Source: Lyngbya sp. PCC 8106 (GTDB lineage Bacteria > Cyanobacteriota > Cyanobacteriia > Cyanobacteriales > Microcoleaceae). Taken from it: a DNA stretch of 58,324 nt. The notes beneath the pieces are model-generated. The model did no database searches, was not told the DNA's origin, and saw only the letters and a list, made by a program, of their open reading frames with translations. Location of the stretch: the NCBI RefSeq assembly GCF_000169095.1, contig NZ_AAVU01000044.1:1-58324 (forward strand), read 5' to 3'. The stretch's first letter is position 1; the number at the start of each line of letters is the position of its first letter. A program made the position numbers and the translations under genes. Shown one piece after another: positions 1 through 9,283 of this stretch.

Positions 1-145
1 AGGCGGTCTAGTCCTGGAAACCAACGCTGAGTAGCGAGATCTAGCAGAATCGTTCTCTGAGAGTCTACCGTGAAGATCACAGCTCAAAATCTGCCATACT
101 ATACTGATTGATGAAGTTCTAACTTTTAAGTTTTCTTAAAGATTT

Positions 146-415
146 ATGTTCTCGATTGATCTGATTGTTAAGTACACACCCATTCCGCTGTCGGTCGAAC
201 AAAAGTCACTCGAAGACGCTCAAGGGGTCTATCAAAAAGTGATCGATGCCATGCAAGCCAGTCAGCCTCAAGTGCTAGAACTAACTTGTGATAAGATTCC
301 TGACAAAAAAATTTCAATTCTCAGTAGCGAAATTGCGGCGGTGCAAATTTCTCAGAAGTCCGGAGCATCAACTACAGGAAGAACACCTGGCTTTATGAAT
401 CTAGTTGGAGAATGA
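146..415 (+). CDS. UPF0367 family conserved cyanobacterial protein
   Basis: This 89-residue soluble protein of unknown function begins with a VKYTPIPLSVEQKS-type segment and contains LELTCDKIPDKKISIL. Both are characteristic of the UPF0367 family found across cyanobacteria. I see no signal peptide, membrane segment or catalytic motif. The stop codon overlaps the start of the following ABC ATPase gene by 4 bases (ATGA), so the two are probably co-translated. Function is unknown. The family assignment rests on remembered sequence similarity and is fairly safe because length and core match. Confidence 0.85.
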   Translation: MFSIDLIVKYTPIPLSVEQKSLEDAQGVYQKVIDAMQASQPQVLELTCDKIPDKKISILSSEIAAVQISQKSGASTTGRTPGFMNLVGE

Positions 416-1107
416 ACCCCTCAGACTCCCTAAATGTTCCCACCTCAGCCATTACGGTTCGTAACCTTTGCTATAGTTGGCCGACAGGCGCACAGGTCTT
501 GAAGTCTTGCTCTCTAGCGGTTCCTCAAGGGGAATTTTGGATGCTATTGGGGACAAATGGTAGCGGGAAGTCCACCTTGTTGCGTTTGTTGGCGGGGTTA
601 CTCGCCTCCCAGTCTGGGGATATTGCCCTTCAAGGTCGAGTGGGGTTTGTGTTTCAAAACCCTGACCATCAACTGGTTATGCCAAGTGTGGGGGCTGATG
701 TGGCGTTTGGATTGGTTGAAGATCAACTGTCTTTAACAGAAGTTCGTCAACGGGTCGTTGATGCACTGTCGGCGGTGAAGTTACAGGAGTTGCAGCGACG
801 CCCGATCTATGCCCTCAGTGGGGGTCAAAAACAACGGATTGCGATCGCTGGGGCTTTGGCGAGACAATGCCAGGTTTTGTTGTTTGATGAACCCACTGCT
901 TTGCTTGACCCCGACAGCCAACTCGATCTCGTTAGTCAAGTTCGTTCTTTGGTTAAAAGTCGAGGGATTACGGCGTTGTGGGTAACCCATCGCCTCAACG
1001 AACTTGATTACAGTGATGGCGCTTTTCTGCTTTCGGGAGGGCGGGTCGTTGCTCAAGGTGATCCTGAACCCTTGAAACAGCGTTTGATGCAACAGATCGA
1101 CACCTAA
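412..1107 (+). CDS. ABC transporter ATP-binding protein (ECF/CbiO-like)
   Basis: This 231-residue ATPase has every expected ABC motif: Walker A GTNGSGKST near residue 47, a Q-loop in VFQNPDHQLV, the signature LSGGQKQRIAIAGAL, Walker B VLLFDEP and the switch histidine in WVTHRL. The QNPDHQLV segment is typical of CbiO/EcfA-type ATPases that energise vitamin or metal-ion uptake. No permease or substrate-binding gene lies next to it, so the substrate cannot be inferred. It overlaps UPF0367 by 4 bases. Cyanobacterial and plastid stand-alone ATPases of this kind are known. The ATPase call is firm and the transporter type less so. Confidence 0.9.
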   Translation: MNPSDSLNVPTSAITVRNLCYSWPTGAQVLKSCSLAVPQGEFWMLLGTNGSGKSTLLRLLAGLLASQSGDIALQGRVGFVFQNPDHQLVMPSVGADVAFGLVEDQLSLTEVRQRVVDALSAVKLQELQRRPIYALSGGQKQRIAIAGALARQCQVLLFDEPTALLDPDSQLDLVSQVRSLVKSRGITALWVTHRLNELDYSDGAFLLSGGRVVAQGDPEPLKQRLMQQIDT

Positions 1108-1424
1108 GCTGTATTTTGGTTTCTCGATGGCTATCGGTTCTCTGACTTGAGGTTTTGAACTTCAGGTCAAAGTACCGACCTGATCGGAAATACTTAAATA
1201 TTTGCGATCGCTTGGGGTAGGGGAGACGGGAAAACAGAGCAAGCAAGGGCAGTTCAGAAAATGAGTAAATATCAGCAGGCCTAACTCCGAGGTTGAGCAT
1301 CCTTTGATTTTTGTTGTGATTCTGATTCATCCGTATGTAATAATGTGTTAAGAAAAAAATGTCACCGCTAGGTGGTGTAACTGCACGCTATGTAAATTTA
1401 TGAAGAGTATCAGAGTCCTAAGCC
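1108..1424. other. Intergenic region, 317 bp
   Basis: No convincing gene lies here. It contains one HIP1 octamer (GCGATCGC, near 1205) and a perfect 7-bp inverted repeat, TCAGGTC at 1162-1168 with GACCTGA at 1177-1183. The repeat could be a hairpin or operator but has no T-tract, so I do not call it a terminator. The end of the region is probably the promoter and leader of the NYN-domain gene. Confidence 0.5.
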
Positions 1425-1976
1425 ATGCCACGTCATTCATCAAAAGCCATCCTCCTAGTTGATGGTTATAACATGATCGGAGTCTGGCCCCTATTGCGAA
1501 CGAAGCAAGAAGGGGAAGGAATGGAAGAAGCTCGTCGCACACTTGTAGAGACATTGGTCAACTACAGTGCTTTTGAAGGACTTGATGCTCGGGTCGTCTT
1601 TGATGCTCATTATCAAAATACCCCTAGCGTTGTGGAAACGGTCACTCGCAATGTATCTGTTCATTACACAGATTATGGTCAGACCGCAGATACTTATATT
1701 GAAAAGATCTGTGCAACTCTGGCTCATCAATTACGGTTGTCTCGGCGGAGGTTAATTGTTGCCACCTCAGACCGAGCGCATCAACTCACGGTGATCGGTT
1801 ACGGGGCTGAATGGATGTCAGCTTTGCAATTGGCTCACGATGTCGAATCAACGGCTCGTCGTCGCCAACGCCGTCACAAATCCAATAAGCAGTCTTCTAG
1901 TCGTTTTCTGGCTAATTCTCTAGATGCAGAGTCTCAGAAACGCCTAGCCATGTTACGCATGGGACTCAAGCAATAA
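1425..1976 (+). CDS. NYN domain protein, YacP/Rae1-like ribonuclease
   Basis: This 183-residue protein belongs to the YacP family of NYN (PIN-like) nucleases. It has the N-terminal ILLVDGYNMI strand with the first catalytic Asp, a VVFDAHY segment, DYGQTADTYIEK supplying further acidic residues, and VATSDRAHQ, the (S/T)D motif near the active site. The B. subtilis relative Rae1 is a ribosome-associated endoribonuclease. The C-terminal tail is rich in Arg, Lys and Ser (RRRQRRHKSNKQ), consistent with binding RNA or ribosomes. It has its own upstream region and is followed by the tRNA-Asn promoter. RNase activity is inferred from the family. Confidence 0.87.
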   Translation: MPRHSSKAILLVDGYNMIGVWPLLRTKQEGEGMEEARRTLVETLVNYSAFEGLDARVVFDAHYQNTPSVVETVTRNVSVHYTDYGQTADTYIEKICATLAHQLRLSRRRLIVATSDRAHQLTVIGYGAEWMSALQLAHDVESTARRRQRRHKSNKQSSSRFLANSLDAESQKRLAMLRMGLKQ

Positions 1977-2001
1977 ACCTAAAAAAAATATCTCTGGGGG
2001 G

Positions 2002-2031
2002 TTGACTTTTTTTAGGGCTTGCGGTTACTAT
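2002..2031 (+). promoter_or_regulatory. Putative sigma70-type promoter of tRNA-Asn
   Basis: A -35 element TTGACT (2002-2007) and a -10 element TACTAT (2026-2031) are separated by 18 bp. The tRNA gene begins 35 bp downstream of the -10 element, a reasonable distance for a short processed leader. Confidence 0.6.
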
Positions 2032-2066
2032 AGATAACTGTGACTAAACTAAAATTTTGAGAGCAA

Positions 2067-2138
2067 TCCTCGGTAGCTCAGTGGTAGAGCGGTCGGCTGT
2101 TAACCGATTGGTCGTAGGTTCGAATCCTACCCGGGGAG
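2067..2138 (+). tRNA. trnN-GUU: tRNA-Asn (anticodon GTT)
   Basis: This 72-nt tRNA folds as a full cloverleaf. The acceptor stem pairs TCCTCGG with CCGGGGA, with discriminator G. The D arm is GCTC/GAGC, the anticodon stem GTCGG/CCGAT encloses loop CTGTTAA (anticodon GTT, Asn), and the T arm is GTAGG-TTCGAAT-CCTAC. The 3' CCA is not encoded, which is usual in many cyanobacterial tRNAs. Confidence 0.97.
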
Positions 2139-2163
2139 TTTAAATATATAAAAAGGATTGAGA

Positions 2164-3363
2164 ATGGGGAATGGAATGCTGGATGTAGAATTTCAGACCT
2201 CAGACTACCGTTCGTATTGGTTACTTGACTCCGAAGTGACCTTTCTCAATCATGGTTCTTTTGGCGCTTGTCCAATTCCCGTTTTGCAGCGACAAACTCA
2301 ACTGCGAGAACAACTAGAACGTCAACCTGTTCATTTTTTCGTGCGGGAGTGGGAGTCACTGTTGGATGAAGCACGTCGTCAGTTAGCTGAATTTTTGGGT
2401 GTAATAGCAGACGAACTCGTTTTTGTTCCCAACGCCACAACGGGTATTAATAGTGTACTGCGATCGCTGTGTTTTTCGCCCACAGATGAATTGCTGACGA
2501 CTAACCATGAGTATAACGCTTGTCGCAACGCTTTAAACTTTGTCGCCGAACGTTGGGGTGCAAAAGTTACAATTGCGAACATTCCCTTTCCCCTCAACTC
2601 ACCCGATGAGATTATTTCCAGTATTTTAGACCAAATTACACCCCGCACAAAATTAGTTTTAATTGATCACATTAGTAGCCAAACGGGTTTAATTTTTCCT
2701 CTCCAACCTTTAATTAAAGAACTTAATTCACGGGGGATAGAGAGCTTAGTCGATGGCGCTCATGCACCGGGAATGTTACCTTTAAACTTACCGGAAATCG
2801 GCGCAACTTATTATAGTGGAAACTGTCATAAATGGCTTTCAGCACCTAAAGGAGCCGCATTTTTGTATGTTCACCCGGATAAACAAAGCAAAATTCATCC
2901 GGTAACCATTAGTCATGGTGCAAACTCTCCTCGCACAGATCGCTCCCGCTTTAAACTCGAATTTGACTGGATGGGAACCCATGATCCGACCGCTTATTTT
3001 TGCATTCCTGAAGCCATCAAATTTATGGGATCATTGCAACCGGGTGGATGGTCAGAATTAATCCAGAATAATCATAACAAAGTAATAGATGCTCGGAAAA
3101 TGTTAGGGGAAAAATTAGCCGTTGTTTTACCTTGTCCTGATGAAATGATTGGTGCAATGGCAACGATTATTCTTCCCGATAAATTGCAGTTTATCCCGAG
3201 CTTACAAACCCAACTCTGGGAACAATTTAAAATAGAAGTTCCGATCATTCCGTGGGAAAATAAACCGCAACAACTCATGCGAATATCCGCTCAAATTTAT
3301 AATACTTCTTCAGATTATCAAAAATTAGCTGAAGCTTTAATTGAGTTAGTTTCTTCGGTATAA
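2164..3363 (+). CDS. Aminotransferase class V (isopenicillin N epimerase-like)
   Basis: This PLP-dependent fold-type I protein has 399 residues from the ATG at 2164. I chose this start because AAGGA lies 6 bases upstream. A TTG six bases earlier has no room for a ribosome binding site. Family features are the N-terminal FLNHGSFGACPIPVL, the PLP-phosphate region VFVPNATTGINSVL, the cofactor Asp in VDGAHAPG and the Schiff-base lysine in NCHKWLSAPKG. This pattern matches the CefD/isopenicillin-N-epimerase-like branch of class V enzymes, often annotated as cysteine desulfurase-like. The true substrate is unknown. It starts 25 bp after tRNA-Asn and may be read through from it. Confidence 0.87.
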   Translation: MGNGMLDVEFQTSDYRSYWLLDSEVTFLNHGSFGACPIPVLQRQTQLREQLERQPVHFFVREWESLLDEARRQLAEFLGVIADELVFVPNATTGINSVLRSLCFSPTDELLTTNHEYNACRNALNFVAERWGAKVTIANIPFPLNSPDEIISSILDQITPRTKLVLIDHISSQTGLIFPLQPLIKELNSRGIESLVDGAHAPGMLPLNLPEIGATYYSGNCHKWLSAPKGAAFLYVHPDKQSKIHPVTISHGANSPRTDRSRFKLEFDWMGTHDPTAYFCIPEAIKFMGSLQPGGWSELIQNNHNKVIDARKMLGEKLAVVLPCPDEMIGAMATIILPDKLQFIPSLQTQLWEQFKIEVPIIPWENKPQQLMRISAQIYNTSSDYQKLAEALIELVSSV

Positions 3364-3379
3364 AACCTAAAAAAAGACT

Positions 3380-3464
3380 GGGGTGCATCAAATGATTTAT
3401 ATTTACTAGGTTGGGTTAATAAACATGACGGTTTGATGCACCCTACTGTTTGATGCACCGTACA
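3380..3464. repeat. Palindromic repeat element copy 1 (GGGTGCATCA family)
   Basis: GGGTGCATCAAA at 3381-3392 is inverted as TTTGATGCACCCTAC at 3432-3446. A second half-copy, TTTGATGCACCGTAC, follows immediately at 3449-3463. The same palindromic ends recur at 22247-22311 and 23166-23229. This is a dispersed short palindromic element between genes. This copy has an extra right arm. Confidence 0.85.
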
Positions 3465-3554
3465 CAAAAGAATTGAGTATAATAAGCTAATCGAGAGTTA
3501 AAATCAACGACAGTCAACAAAATTGAGTCAGTTGGGAGTAAAAGCGAGAGAAGC

Positions 3555-4349
3555 ATGAGTGAGAGTATTGTAGACAATAAAGCTAAAAATTACGGTAAAG
3601 TATATTTAGTTGGTGCAGGCCCCGGAGATCCTGGATTATTTACTCTTAAAGGAAAAGGACTTCTTCAATGTGCAGATGTTGTTGTGTATGATGCTTTAGT
3701 GAGTTCGCCAATTCTAAATATGATTAACCCCGAAGCCGAAAAGATTCACGCGGGAAAACGACGGGGACGCCACTCAAAAAAGCAAGATGAGATTACTCAA
3801 ATTTTAATCGAAAAAGCAAAAACTCACGCAATAATTGTCCGACTCAAAGGCGGTGATCCGTTTGTTTTTGGACGAGGGGGCGAAGAAATGGAAGACTTAG
3901 TGAAAATGGGAATATCGGTCGAAGTTGTACCGGGTGTAACCTCTGGAATTGCAGCACCCGCTTATGCCGGAATTCCACTCACCCACCGCAATTATAGCTC
4001 ATCGGTGACATTTGTGACGGGTCACGAAGCCGCCGGAAAATATCGACCCGAAGTGAATTGGAAAGCGATCGCTCAAGGTTCAGAAACGCTGGTAATTTAT
4101 ATGGGTGTTCATAATTTAGCTTATATTACTTCAGAATTGATCGCCGCAGGTCGATCGCCTGAAACTCCCATCGCCTTGATTCGTTGGGGAACCAGACCCG
4201 AACAAGAAGAATTAATCGGACAGTTAGATACAATTGTACAACAAGTAGAAGATACAGGCTTTGAAGCGCCAGCGATCGCCATTATTGGAGGTGTGGTTCA
4301 TCTACAAGAAATTTTACCCCATTGTCTGCCCTCGGTTGAAGGAAGATAA
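3555..4349 (+). CDS. cobA: Uroporphyrinogen-III C-methyltransferase (SUMT)
   Basis: This 264-residue enzyme transfers two methyl groups from S-adenosylmethionine to uroporphyrinogen III to give precorrin-2, the branch point to siroheme and cobalamin. The SAM-binding loop VGAGPGDPGLFTLKG, the RLKGGDPFVFGRGGEE segment, VVPGVTSG and the GIPLTHR motif are all intact. Length is normal for a stand-alone SUMT without a CysG N-terminal domain. It is monocistronic in appearance, with a repeat-bearing 5' region and a 98-bp gap to the next gene. Symbol cobA (sumT) is used for this activity. Confidence 0.95.
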   Translation: MSESIVDNKAKNYGKVYLVGAGPGDPGLFTLKGKGLLQCADVVVYDALVSSPILNMINPEAEKIHAGKRRGRHSKKQDEITQILIEKAKTHAIIVRLKGGDPFVFGRGGEEMEDLVKMGISVEVVPGVTSGIAAPAYAGIPLTHRNYSSSVTFVTGHEAAGKYRPEVNWKAIAQGSETLVIYMGVHNLAYITSELIAAGRSPETPIALIRWGTRPEQEELIGQLDTIVQQVEDTGFEAPAIAIIGGVVHLQEILPHCLPSVEGR

Positions 4350-4447
4350 ATTCTCGTAAAGCAGGTTAAACTGAAAGGAGCCAATTGAGTCAGATGGTCA
4401 AGGATGTTTGGTATTTTTATCGTTAAATTTCAAGCTTAAAGTTTACT

Positions 4448-6004
4448 GTGTCTAGCCTAGATTATCAAGCTAAAAAAGCCTATCAAGTGGGAATGCGCTG
4501 GCTAACGGGAGCGTTTATTTTAGCCAGCCTCAGTTTAGGTGGAATCTGGGGTTATGATTGGATAAAAAATCGACCTTTGACTCCCACAAGTGCTGAATTT
4601 GTTGAAGTTAAATTGGGTAATGTTGACAATAAAATTAATTCAGGGGGAACCGTTGAACTCGGTGGACAACGAACGATTAAATCACCCGAAGAAGGTGCTG
4701 TTGAGCGCCTGTTAGTTCAATCAGGAGACAAAATTTCCCCAGGTCAAGAATTAATCATTTTGCGAAATCCCCAACGAGAAACAATTTTAAATAAAAGTCA
4801 ATTAGAGATTCAAAAGCAAGAGTTAATCATTGAACGCAATCGAGAAAAAATAGAAGAAGCTCAAGAAAAGTTAAGAATTGCTCAAGCAAACTATGAAGAT
4901 GATTTAGAAGATTATCAGCAAGAAGTGGTATCTAAACGAGCGATTAAAGATTTAGAAATTAAGAAAATAAAAGCACAAATTAATCGTGATCGCCAAAAAG
5001 TTGAAGAAGCAAAATATAGTTTGGAAGCCGCAGAAGCGGAACTTGAAAATTTAGAAAAACTGTTAGAACGGGGGTTTGTTGCTCAACAAGAAATTGATCG
5101 TCAAAGACAAACTGTTCGAGAACGTCAAACTGGATTACGAGATGCTGAACTTGATTTTAAAAATTCTCAAATAGAGTTAGAAACAGAACAAGTTAAAGAA
5201 CTTGAAATTCAAAATAGTGTGAGTAGTAGTCCAGTTTTTGAAGCAGAAATAGAACTTCAGCAAGCTCAGTCTGAATGGAAACAAAGCCAAAGCGAACTTG
5301 AACGTCTTAAAGTCGAATATCAAGAAGCAGCTCTAACTTTAGAAAACAATATTGTTACTGCTCCTATTGATGGAGTTATACTTAATATTAATGTTAAACC
5401 GGGAGATGGAGTCAATCGTAGTGATGAATTAATGAGTTTGGGAGATCCCGATCAAGAACTCATTCAACTACAACTTTCTACCCTCGATGCTGCTAAAGTT
5501 CAACCGAACCAACTGGCTCGAATTAGTATTATTGGTCCGAATTCAGAAACCTTTACCGGACGAGTTCAAAGTATCGGTTTACAAGCAAGAAGTTCAGGAA
5601 ATAATAATGATTCTGAATCAGGTCAAGCCACTGTTCCCGCAACTATTCAACTCGATCAACCCACCCGAACATTAATACCCGGAAGTGCCGTGAGTGTAGA
5701 AATTATCTTAGAAGAACGTAATAATGTAGTCGTATTAAATACTGAATTAATTCAACGGGAAGGACAATCTAACTATGTTTGGGCTTTAGATTCTGAAAAT
5801 ACCGCTCAAAAACAACCCGTTACACTTGGCTTAGAAGGGTTAATTCAGGTGGAAATAACATCGGGTTTAAAAGCAGGTGATACCATAATTTCCCCTCTAC
5901 CCGAAACCAAATTAGAACCCGGAATACCGATCACAGAAGCTTCTTCTACTCCGAGTGAAAGCAATACTCAAAGTAGCCCTCGACGTAACCGCAGACGTAA
6001 CTAA
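4448..6004 (+). CDS. HlyD/MacA-type periplasmic adaptor
   Basis: This is a 518-residue membrane fusion protein beginning with GTG at 4448. An N-terminal membrane anchor lies around residues 17-37 (LTGAFILASLSLGGIWG). Next come the first lipoyl half (EGAVERLLVQSGDKISPGQ), a long alpha-helical hairpin rich in Glu/Gln/Lys at about residues 110-300, and the second lipoyl half (APIDGVILNINVKPGDGV). The C-terminal beta-barrel has the consensus PGSAVSVEI. The tail is basic (RRNRRRN). It would join an inner-membrane pump to an outer-membrane channel. The next two genes supply a MacB-type permease and a TolC-like channel, so the three form an export operon. Confidence 0.9.
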   Translation: MSSLDYQAKKAYQVGMRWLTGAFILASLSLGGIWGYDWIKNRPLTPTSAEFVEVKLGNVDNKINSGGTVELGGQRTIKSPEEGAVERLLVQSGDKISPGQELIILRNPQRETILNKSQLEIQKQELIIERNREKIEEAQEKLRIAQANYEDDLEDYQQEVVSKRAIKDLEIKKIKAQINRDRQKVEEAKYSLEAAEAELENLEKLLERGFVAQQEIDRQRQTVRERQTGLRDAELDFKNSQIELETEQVKELEIQNSVSSSPVFEAEIELQQAQSEWKQSQSELERLKVEYQEAALTLENNIVTAPIDGVILNINVKPGDGVNRSDELMSLGDPDQELIQLQLSTLDAAKVQPNQLARISIIGPNSETFTGRVQSIGLQARSSGNNNDSESGQATVPATIQLDQPTRTLIPGSAVSVEIILEERNNVVVLNTELIQREGQSNYVWALDSENTAQKQPVTLGLEGLIQVEITSGLKAGDTIISPLPETKLEPGIPITEASSTPSESNTQSSPRRNRRRN

Positions 6005-6027
6005 TTATCCCACAAAATCTGTAAAAA

Positions 6028-7206
6028 ATGAGTCTATCTCCTTTTAATTTAATTGGTTTAAGTTGTCAGTCTCTCCTCGGAAATCCTCTGCGTTCCAGCC
6101 TAACAATAGTTGGCGTATTTATGGGCGTTGCGGCGGTGAGTGCGACGCTACAAGTTCGGAGTATTAGTCAAGCCGTTATCGCCCAACAACTCGCAGAAAG
6201 AAACGCACCGCAAGTCGGTTTAGTTCCCCAGAGGAACCGAATAACTCGCCAAAGAATAGCCTTCACCTTAGAAGATATAGAATTCTTAAAAAGACGTTTA
6301 AAGCAAGCAAAAGCCATTAGTGGAATTAATTGGATGCGTTCATCTCTAGTAGTATTTCAAGACAAAGAAGCAACTCCAAATATGATCGCCGTCGCTCCGA
6401 ACCATCTTGAAACCTCGGGTCAACAACTTGTAGCGGGACGAGCTTTTAATTCTACAGATTACCAAAGCTTTCGACCTGTTGTTATGATCGATGAATATCT
6501 AGCAAAGCAATTGTTTCAGCAGCAAAACCCTTTAGGTCAAAACCTTTATATTGACTTAAAACCTTACAGTGTTGTGGGGATATTACCGACAAGTGCGGAA
6601 AACGAAGAACCCGAAGGTGAAGTGTGGATGACGACTGCATTTCAAAGTACAATTAGTGGAAATTATACGATAAGATCTATCTTAATACGTCCTCAAAAAC
6701 TTGAAGATTTACAATCTTTAGAGGAACAGGCTATACAACTTTTAGAACAGCGTTATAAAGGCTCTCAATTTTGGTCGTGGAACACGGTAGAAGAGATTTT
6801 AGAACAGAAAAACACCCTAGAATCTGTCTCAACTGCATTGTTAGTTGTCGGTGCTATTTCGCTTTTAGTTGGAGGCGTAGGAATTGCCAATGTAACGATC
6901 GCCTCAGTAATCGAACGAACCCCTGAAATCGGCTTGCGACGGGCGATAGGAGCCACCCAAAAAGATGTCATGTTGCAGTTTATCCTAGAAGCAGCTATCT
7001 TAAGCTTGGTTGGGGGAAGCCTCGCGATCGCCACCGTTCATGGGTTAACGGTGATTGTAGCCCAGCGCTTTGAGTTCCCCTATGCCTTTGAGAGTCGCAG
7101 TGCTGCGATCGCCTTATCATCTGCTGTGTTCGTCGGTGTCGGAGCCGGATTTTTTCCCTCGTTACGCGCGAGTCAACTCGATCCTGTTAAAGCTTTAAAG
7201 GGATAA
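6028..7206 (+). CDS. MacB/FtsX-type ABC transporter permease
   Basis: This 392-residue permease has an N-terminal membrane helix around residues 20-40. A large periplasmic MacB_PCD domain follows (residues about 45-240), then three C-terminal helices with the FtsX-type signature ERTPEIGLRRAIGAT. It starts 24 bp after the adaptor gene. It has no nucleotide-binding domain, unlike E. coli MacB, so it needs a separate ATPase such as a LolD/DevA-type subunit. None is encoded nearby. Cyanobacterial DevBC exporters have a comparable subunit split. The exported substrate is unknown. Confidence 0.9.
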   Translation: MSLSPFNLIGLSCQSLLGNPLRSSLTIVGVFMGVAAVSATLQVRSISQAVIAQQLAERNAPQVGLVPQRNRITRQRIAFTLEDIEFLKRRLKQAKAISGINWMRSSLVVFQDKEATPNMIAVAPNHLETSGQQLVAGRAFNSTDYQSFRPVVMIDEYLAKQLFQQQNPLGQNLYIDLKPYSVVGILPTSAENEEPEGEVWMTTAFQSTISGNYTIRSILIRPQKLEDLQSLEEQAIQLLEQRYKGSQFWSWNTVEEILEQKNTLESVSTALLVVGAISLLVGGVGIANVTIASVIERTPEIGLRRAIGATQKDVMLQFILEAAILSLVGGSLAIATVHGLTVIVAQRFEFPYAFESRSAAIALSSAVFVGVGAGFFPSLRASQLDPVKALKG

Positions 7207-7252
7207 TCACTTAAGCTGATTAATTTTTTGATGAAATTAGCCGTAATTTTTT

Positions 7253-9283
7253 ATGTCTTTATCTCCTGATTATTCATCCGAAAATTCTGCTTCTCAGTCT
7301 CCACCCTCTGGGAAAATTCGACTCGGTTTAATCCTGAGTGGAACGCTGAGTTTAATAGTCGCTTTAGCTGTCGGATGGCGATTTTCTAACGCCGATGCTA
7401 TGCGTTCACCCTCAGAAGTTCAAAGCGAAACTCAACCCCAATTGTTAACCGAAACTCCCTCAATTATTAACCCTCAACCTTCCCCCAACCCAACGTTTAA
7501 AGTTCCTCAATCTATTGAAAGTCAGGCGATTATGGGGACTATTCATCGTCAGCCGAAAAGTTCGATACCAACCCCTGATCAATTAACAACAATTCCTGAC
7601 TATCAAATTCCTACAAATTTGTCTCTTGTTCCTTCTAAAAAAGAGCCTGAAAATACGGTTAATAATCTCAATTCACAAATAAATAAATTACCGAATTCAT
7701 CATCAGATCAGAACAATAAAAATCTAAATTATACTCGTTCAAATCAAAACCTTTATCCTGATAATCTACGGGCTAAAATAGAAACAGAAAAGTTTACAAC
7801 CGCTCCAACTCAGCCTGAGAGTCAGGGAGAATCTAAACCTGAAGCCGAGAATAATTCATCGGAACTTTCAGGTGTGACACTGAGGTTAGAAGATACAATT
7901 TTCCTGGCTTTAGAAAACAATCGTAATATTAAAAATCAGTATTTAGAACGGATTGTACAACAACAAGATTTAATTGTTGCTGAAGATAAATTTGTTCCGA
8001 ATTTTACCCCCAATATTGCTTTAGATTGGCGAAATATAGAACAAGGTGGAACAAGGAATACAACCAGTGGTGCGGTGTTATCAGCAGGACTTGAAATGAC
8101 CATTCCAACCGGGGGAGAATTAAATGTGGGTTGGGAAGGTCGAAGAGAAAACCGCAGTGGAAACAATTTGAATGATCAAAATAATAATATCTTTAGACAA
8201 AACCTAGAACTCTCTTTTAGACAGCCTTTACTCAGAGGAGGAGGAATTGATCTCAATCAAGCTTCGATTAAAATTGCTCGAATTGAGGAGACAATTAACT
8301 TATTGGATTTAAAATCAATATTAATCGATCAAATTACAGAGGCAATTTTAGCTTATCGCCGCTTAGTTCAAGCTCAAGAACAACTCAAAATCGAACAAAA
8401 CTCTTTAGAAATTGCTCAACAACAAGTCGAAACGACTCAGATTTTAATTGATGCAGGTCGTCGAGCTAGAGTAGATTTAGTTCAGGTGCAAACTCGGGTT
8501 GCAGATCAAGAAATTAATGTTTTAGATGCAGAAAATAATCTTCAGCAACAACGGTTAGCACTTCTCGACATTCTTGATATTGATCAGGACTTAAATATTG
8601 TTGCGCTTCAAGAAGAAACCCCGATAGACTCTATCTCTCTAAATATTGATATTATGCAACAACTTGCTTTAGAAAATAGACCGGATTATTTAAAAGCTAA
8701 ACTGGATGTAGAACGCTCTAACTTTGAACTACAAGTTGCTGAAAATAACCGACGTTGGAATATTGATTTAACTACAGATGCAAGTCGCGAATTAGCTCCA
8801 GATATTGTTGAAGATAGAACCGAGGTGAGGGCTGGAATTGAACTCAGCAAAACATTAGGCGATCGGAATATAGAACGAGAGTTTAAACGTCGCCAAGTTG
8901 ATTTAGTTCAAGCTAAAAATGAGTTAGATGAGGAATTTCAGCAAATTACTATCGAAGTTCAAAATCGGATTCGAGAGGTTGATAATAACTTGAGACAAGT
9001 TCAACTCGCTCAACGAGCAACCCAACTCGCTGAAGAACAGTTTAGCAATGAACAAGAAAAGATTCAACTGGGAGCAGGAGATGTTTCTATTGTCGATTTA
9101 GTTCGGTTTCAAGAAGATTTGGGACGGGCGAGAAATCGTGAATTAAATGCTAGAATAAGTTATATCAACTCAATTACTGAACTCCATCAAGTGGTAGGAA
9201 CGACATTGGAAAACTGGAATATCACCATTCAGCAAAATATAGAGATTGATCCCGATTCTCTTTCTAATTATCCCAATGAATAG
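7253..9283 (+). CDS. TolC-family outer-membrane efflux protein
   Basis: This 676-residue protein has two outer-membrane-efflux repeats, about residues 205-435 and 460-665. Each has the helical-hairpin pattern seen in VTLRLEDTIFLALENNRNI and in the RRARVDLVQVQTRVADQEI type of segment. The region before the first repeat is unusually long, about 200 residues. It holds a hydrophobic stretch (LILSGTLSLIVALAVGW, about residues 27-43), then a low-complexity Pro/Ser/Asn/Gln linker. A TolC signal peptide is normally short, so this may be an uncleaved anchor or a long spacer. It lies 46 bp after the permease and completes a tripartite exporter with the two genes before it. Confidence 0.88.
   Translation: MSLSPDYSSENSASQSPPSGKIRLGLILSGTLSLIVALAVGWRFSNADAMRSPSEVQSETQPQLLTETPSIINPQPSPNPTFKVPQSIESQAIMGTIHRQPKSSIPTPDQLTTIPDYQIPTNLSLVPSKKEPENTVNNLNSQINKLPNSSSDQNNKNLNYTRSNQNLYPDNLRAKIETEKFTTAPTQPESQGESKPEAENNSSELSGVTLRLEDTIFLALENNRNIKNQYLERIVQQQDLIVAEDKFVPNFTPNIALDWRNIEQGGTRNTTSGAVLSAGLEMTIPTGGELNVGWEGRRENRSGNNLNDQNNNIFRQNLELSFRQPLLRGGGIDLNQASIKIARIEETINLLDLKSILIDQITEAILAYRRLVQAQEQLKIEQNSLEIAQQQVETTQILIDAGRRARVDLVQVQTRVADQEINVLDAENNLQQQRLALLDILDIDQDLNIVALQEETPIDSISLNIDIMQQLALENRPDYLKAKLDVERSNFELQVAENNRRWNIDLTTDASRELAPDIVEDRTEVRAGIELSKTLGDRNIEREFKRRQVDLVQAKNELDEEFQQITIEVQNRIREVDNNLRQVQLAQRATQLAEEQFSNEQEKIQLGAGDVSIVDLVRFQEDLGRARNRELNARISYINSITELHQVVGTTLENWNITIQQNIEIDPDSLSNYPNE

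Noticed and set aside
1162..1183. TCAGGTC/GACCTGA inverted repeat as a terminator
   Set aside because: The stem is fine but no T-tract follows on either strand.
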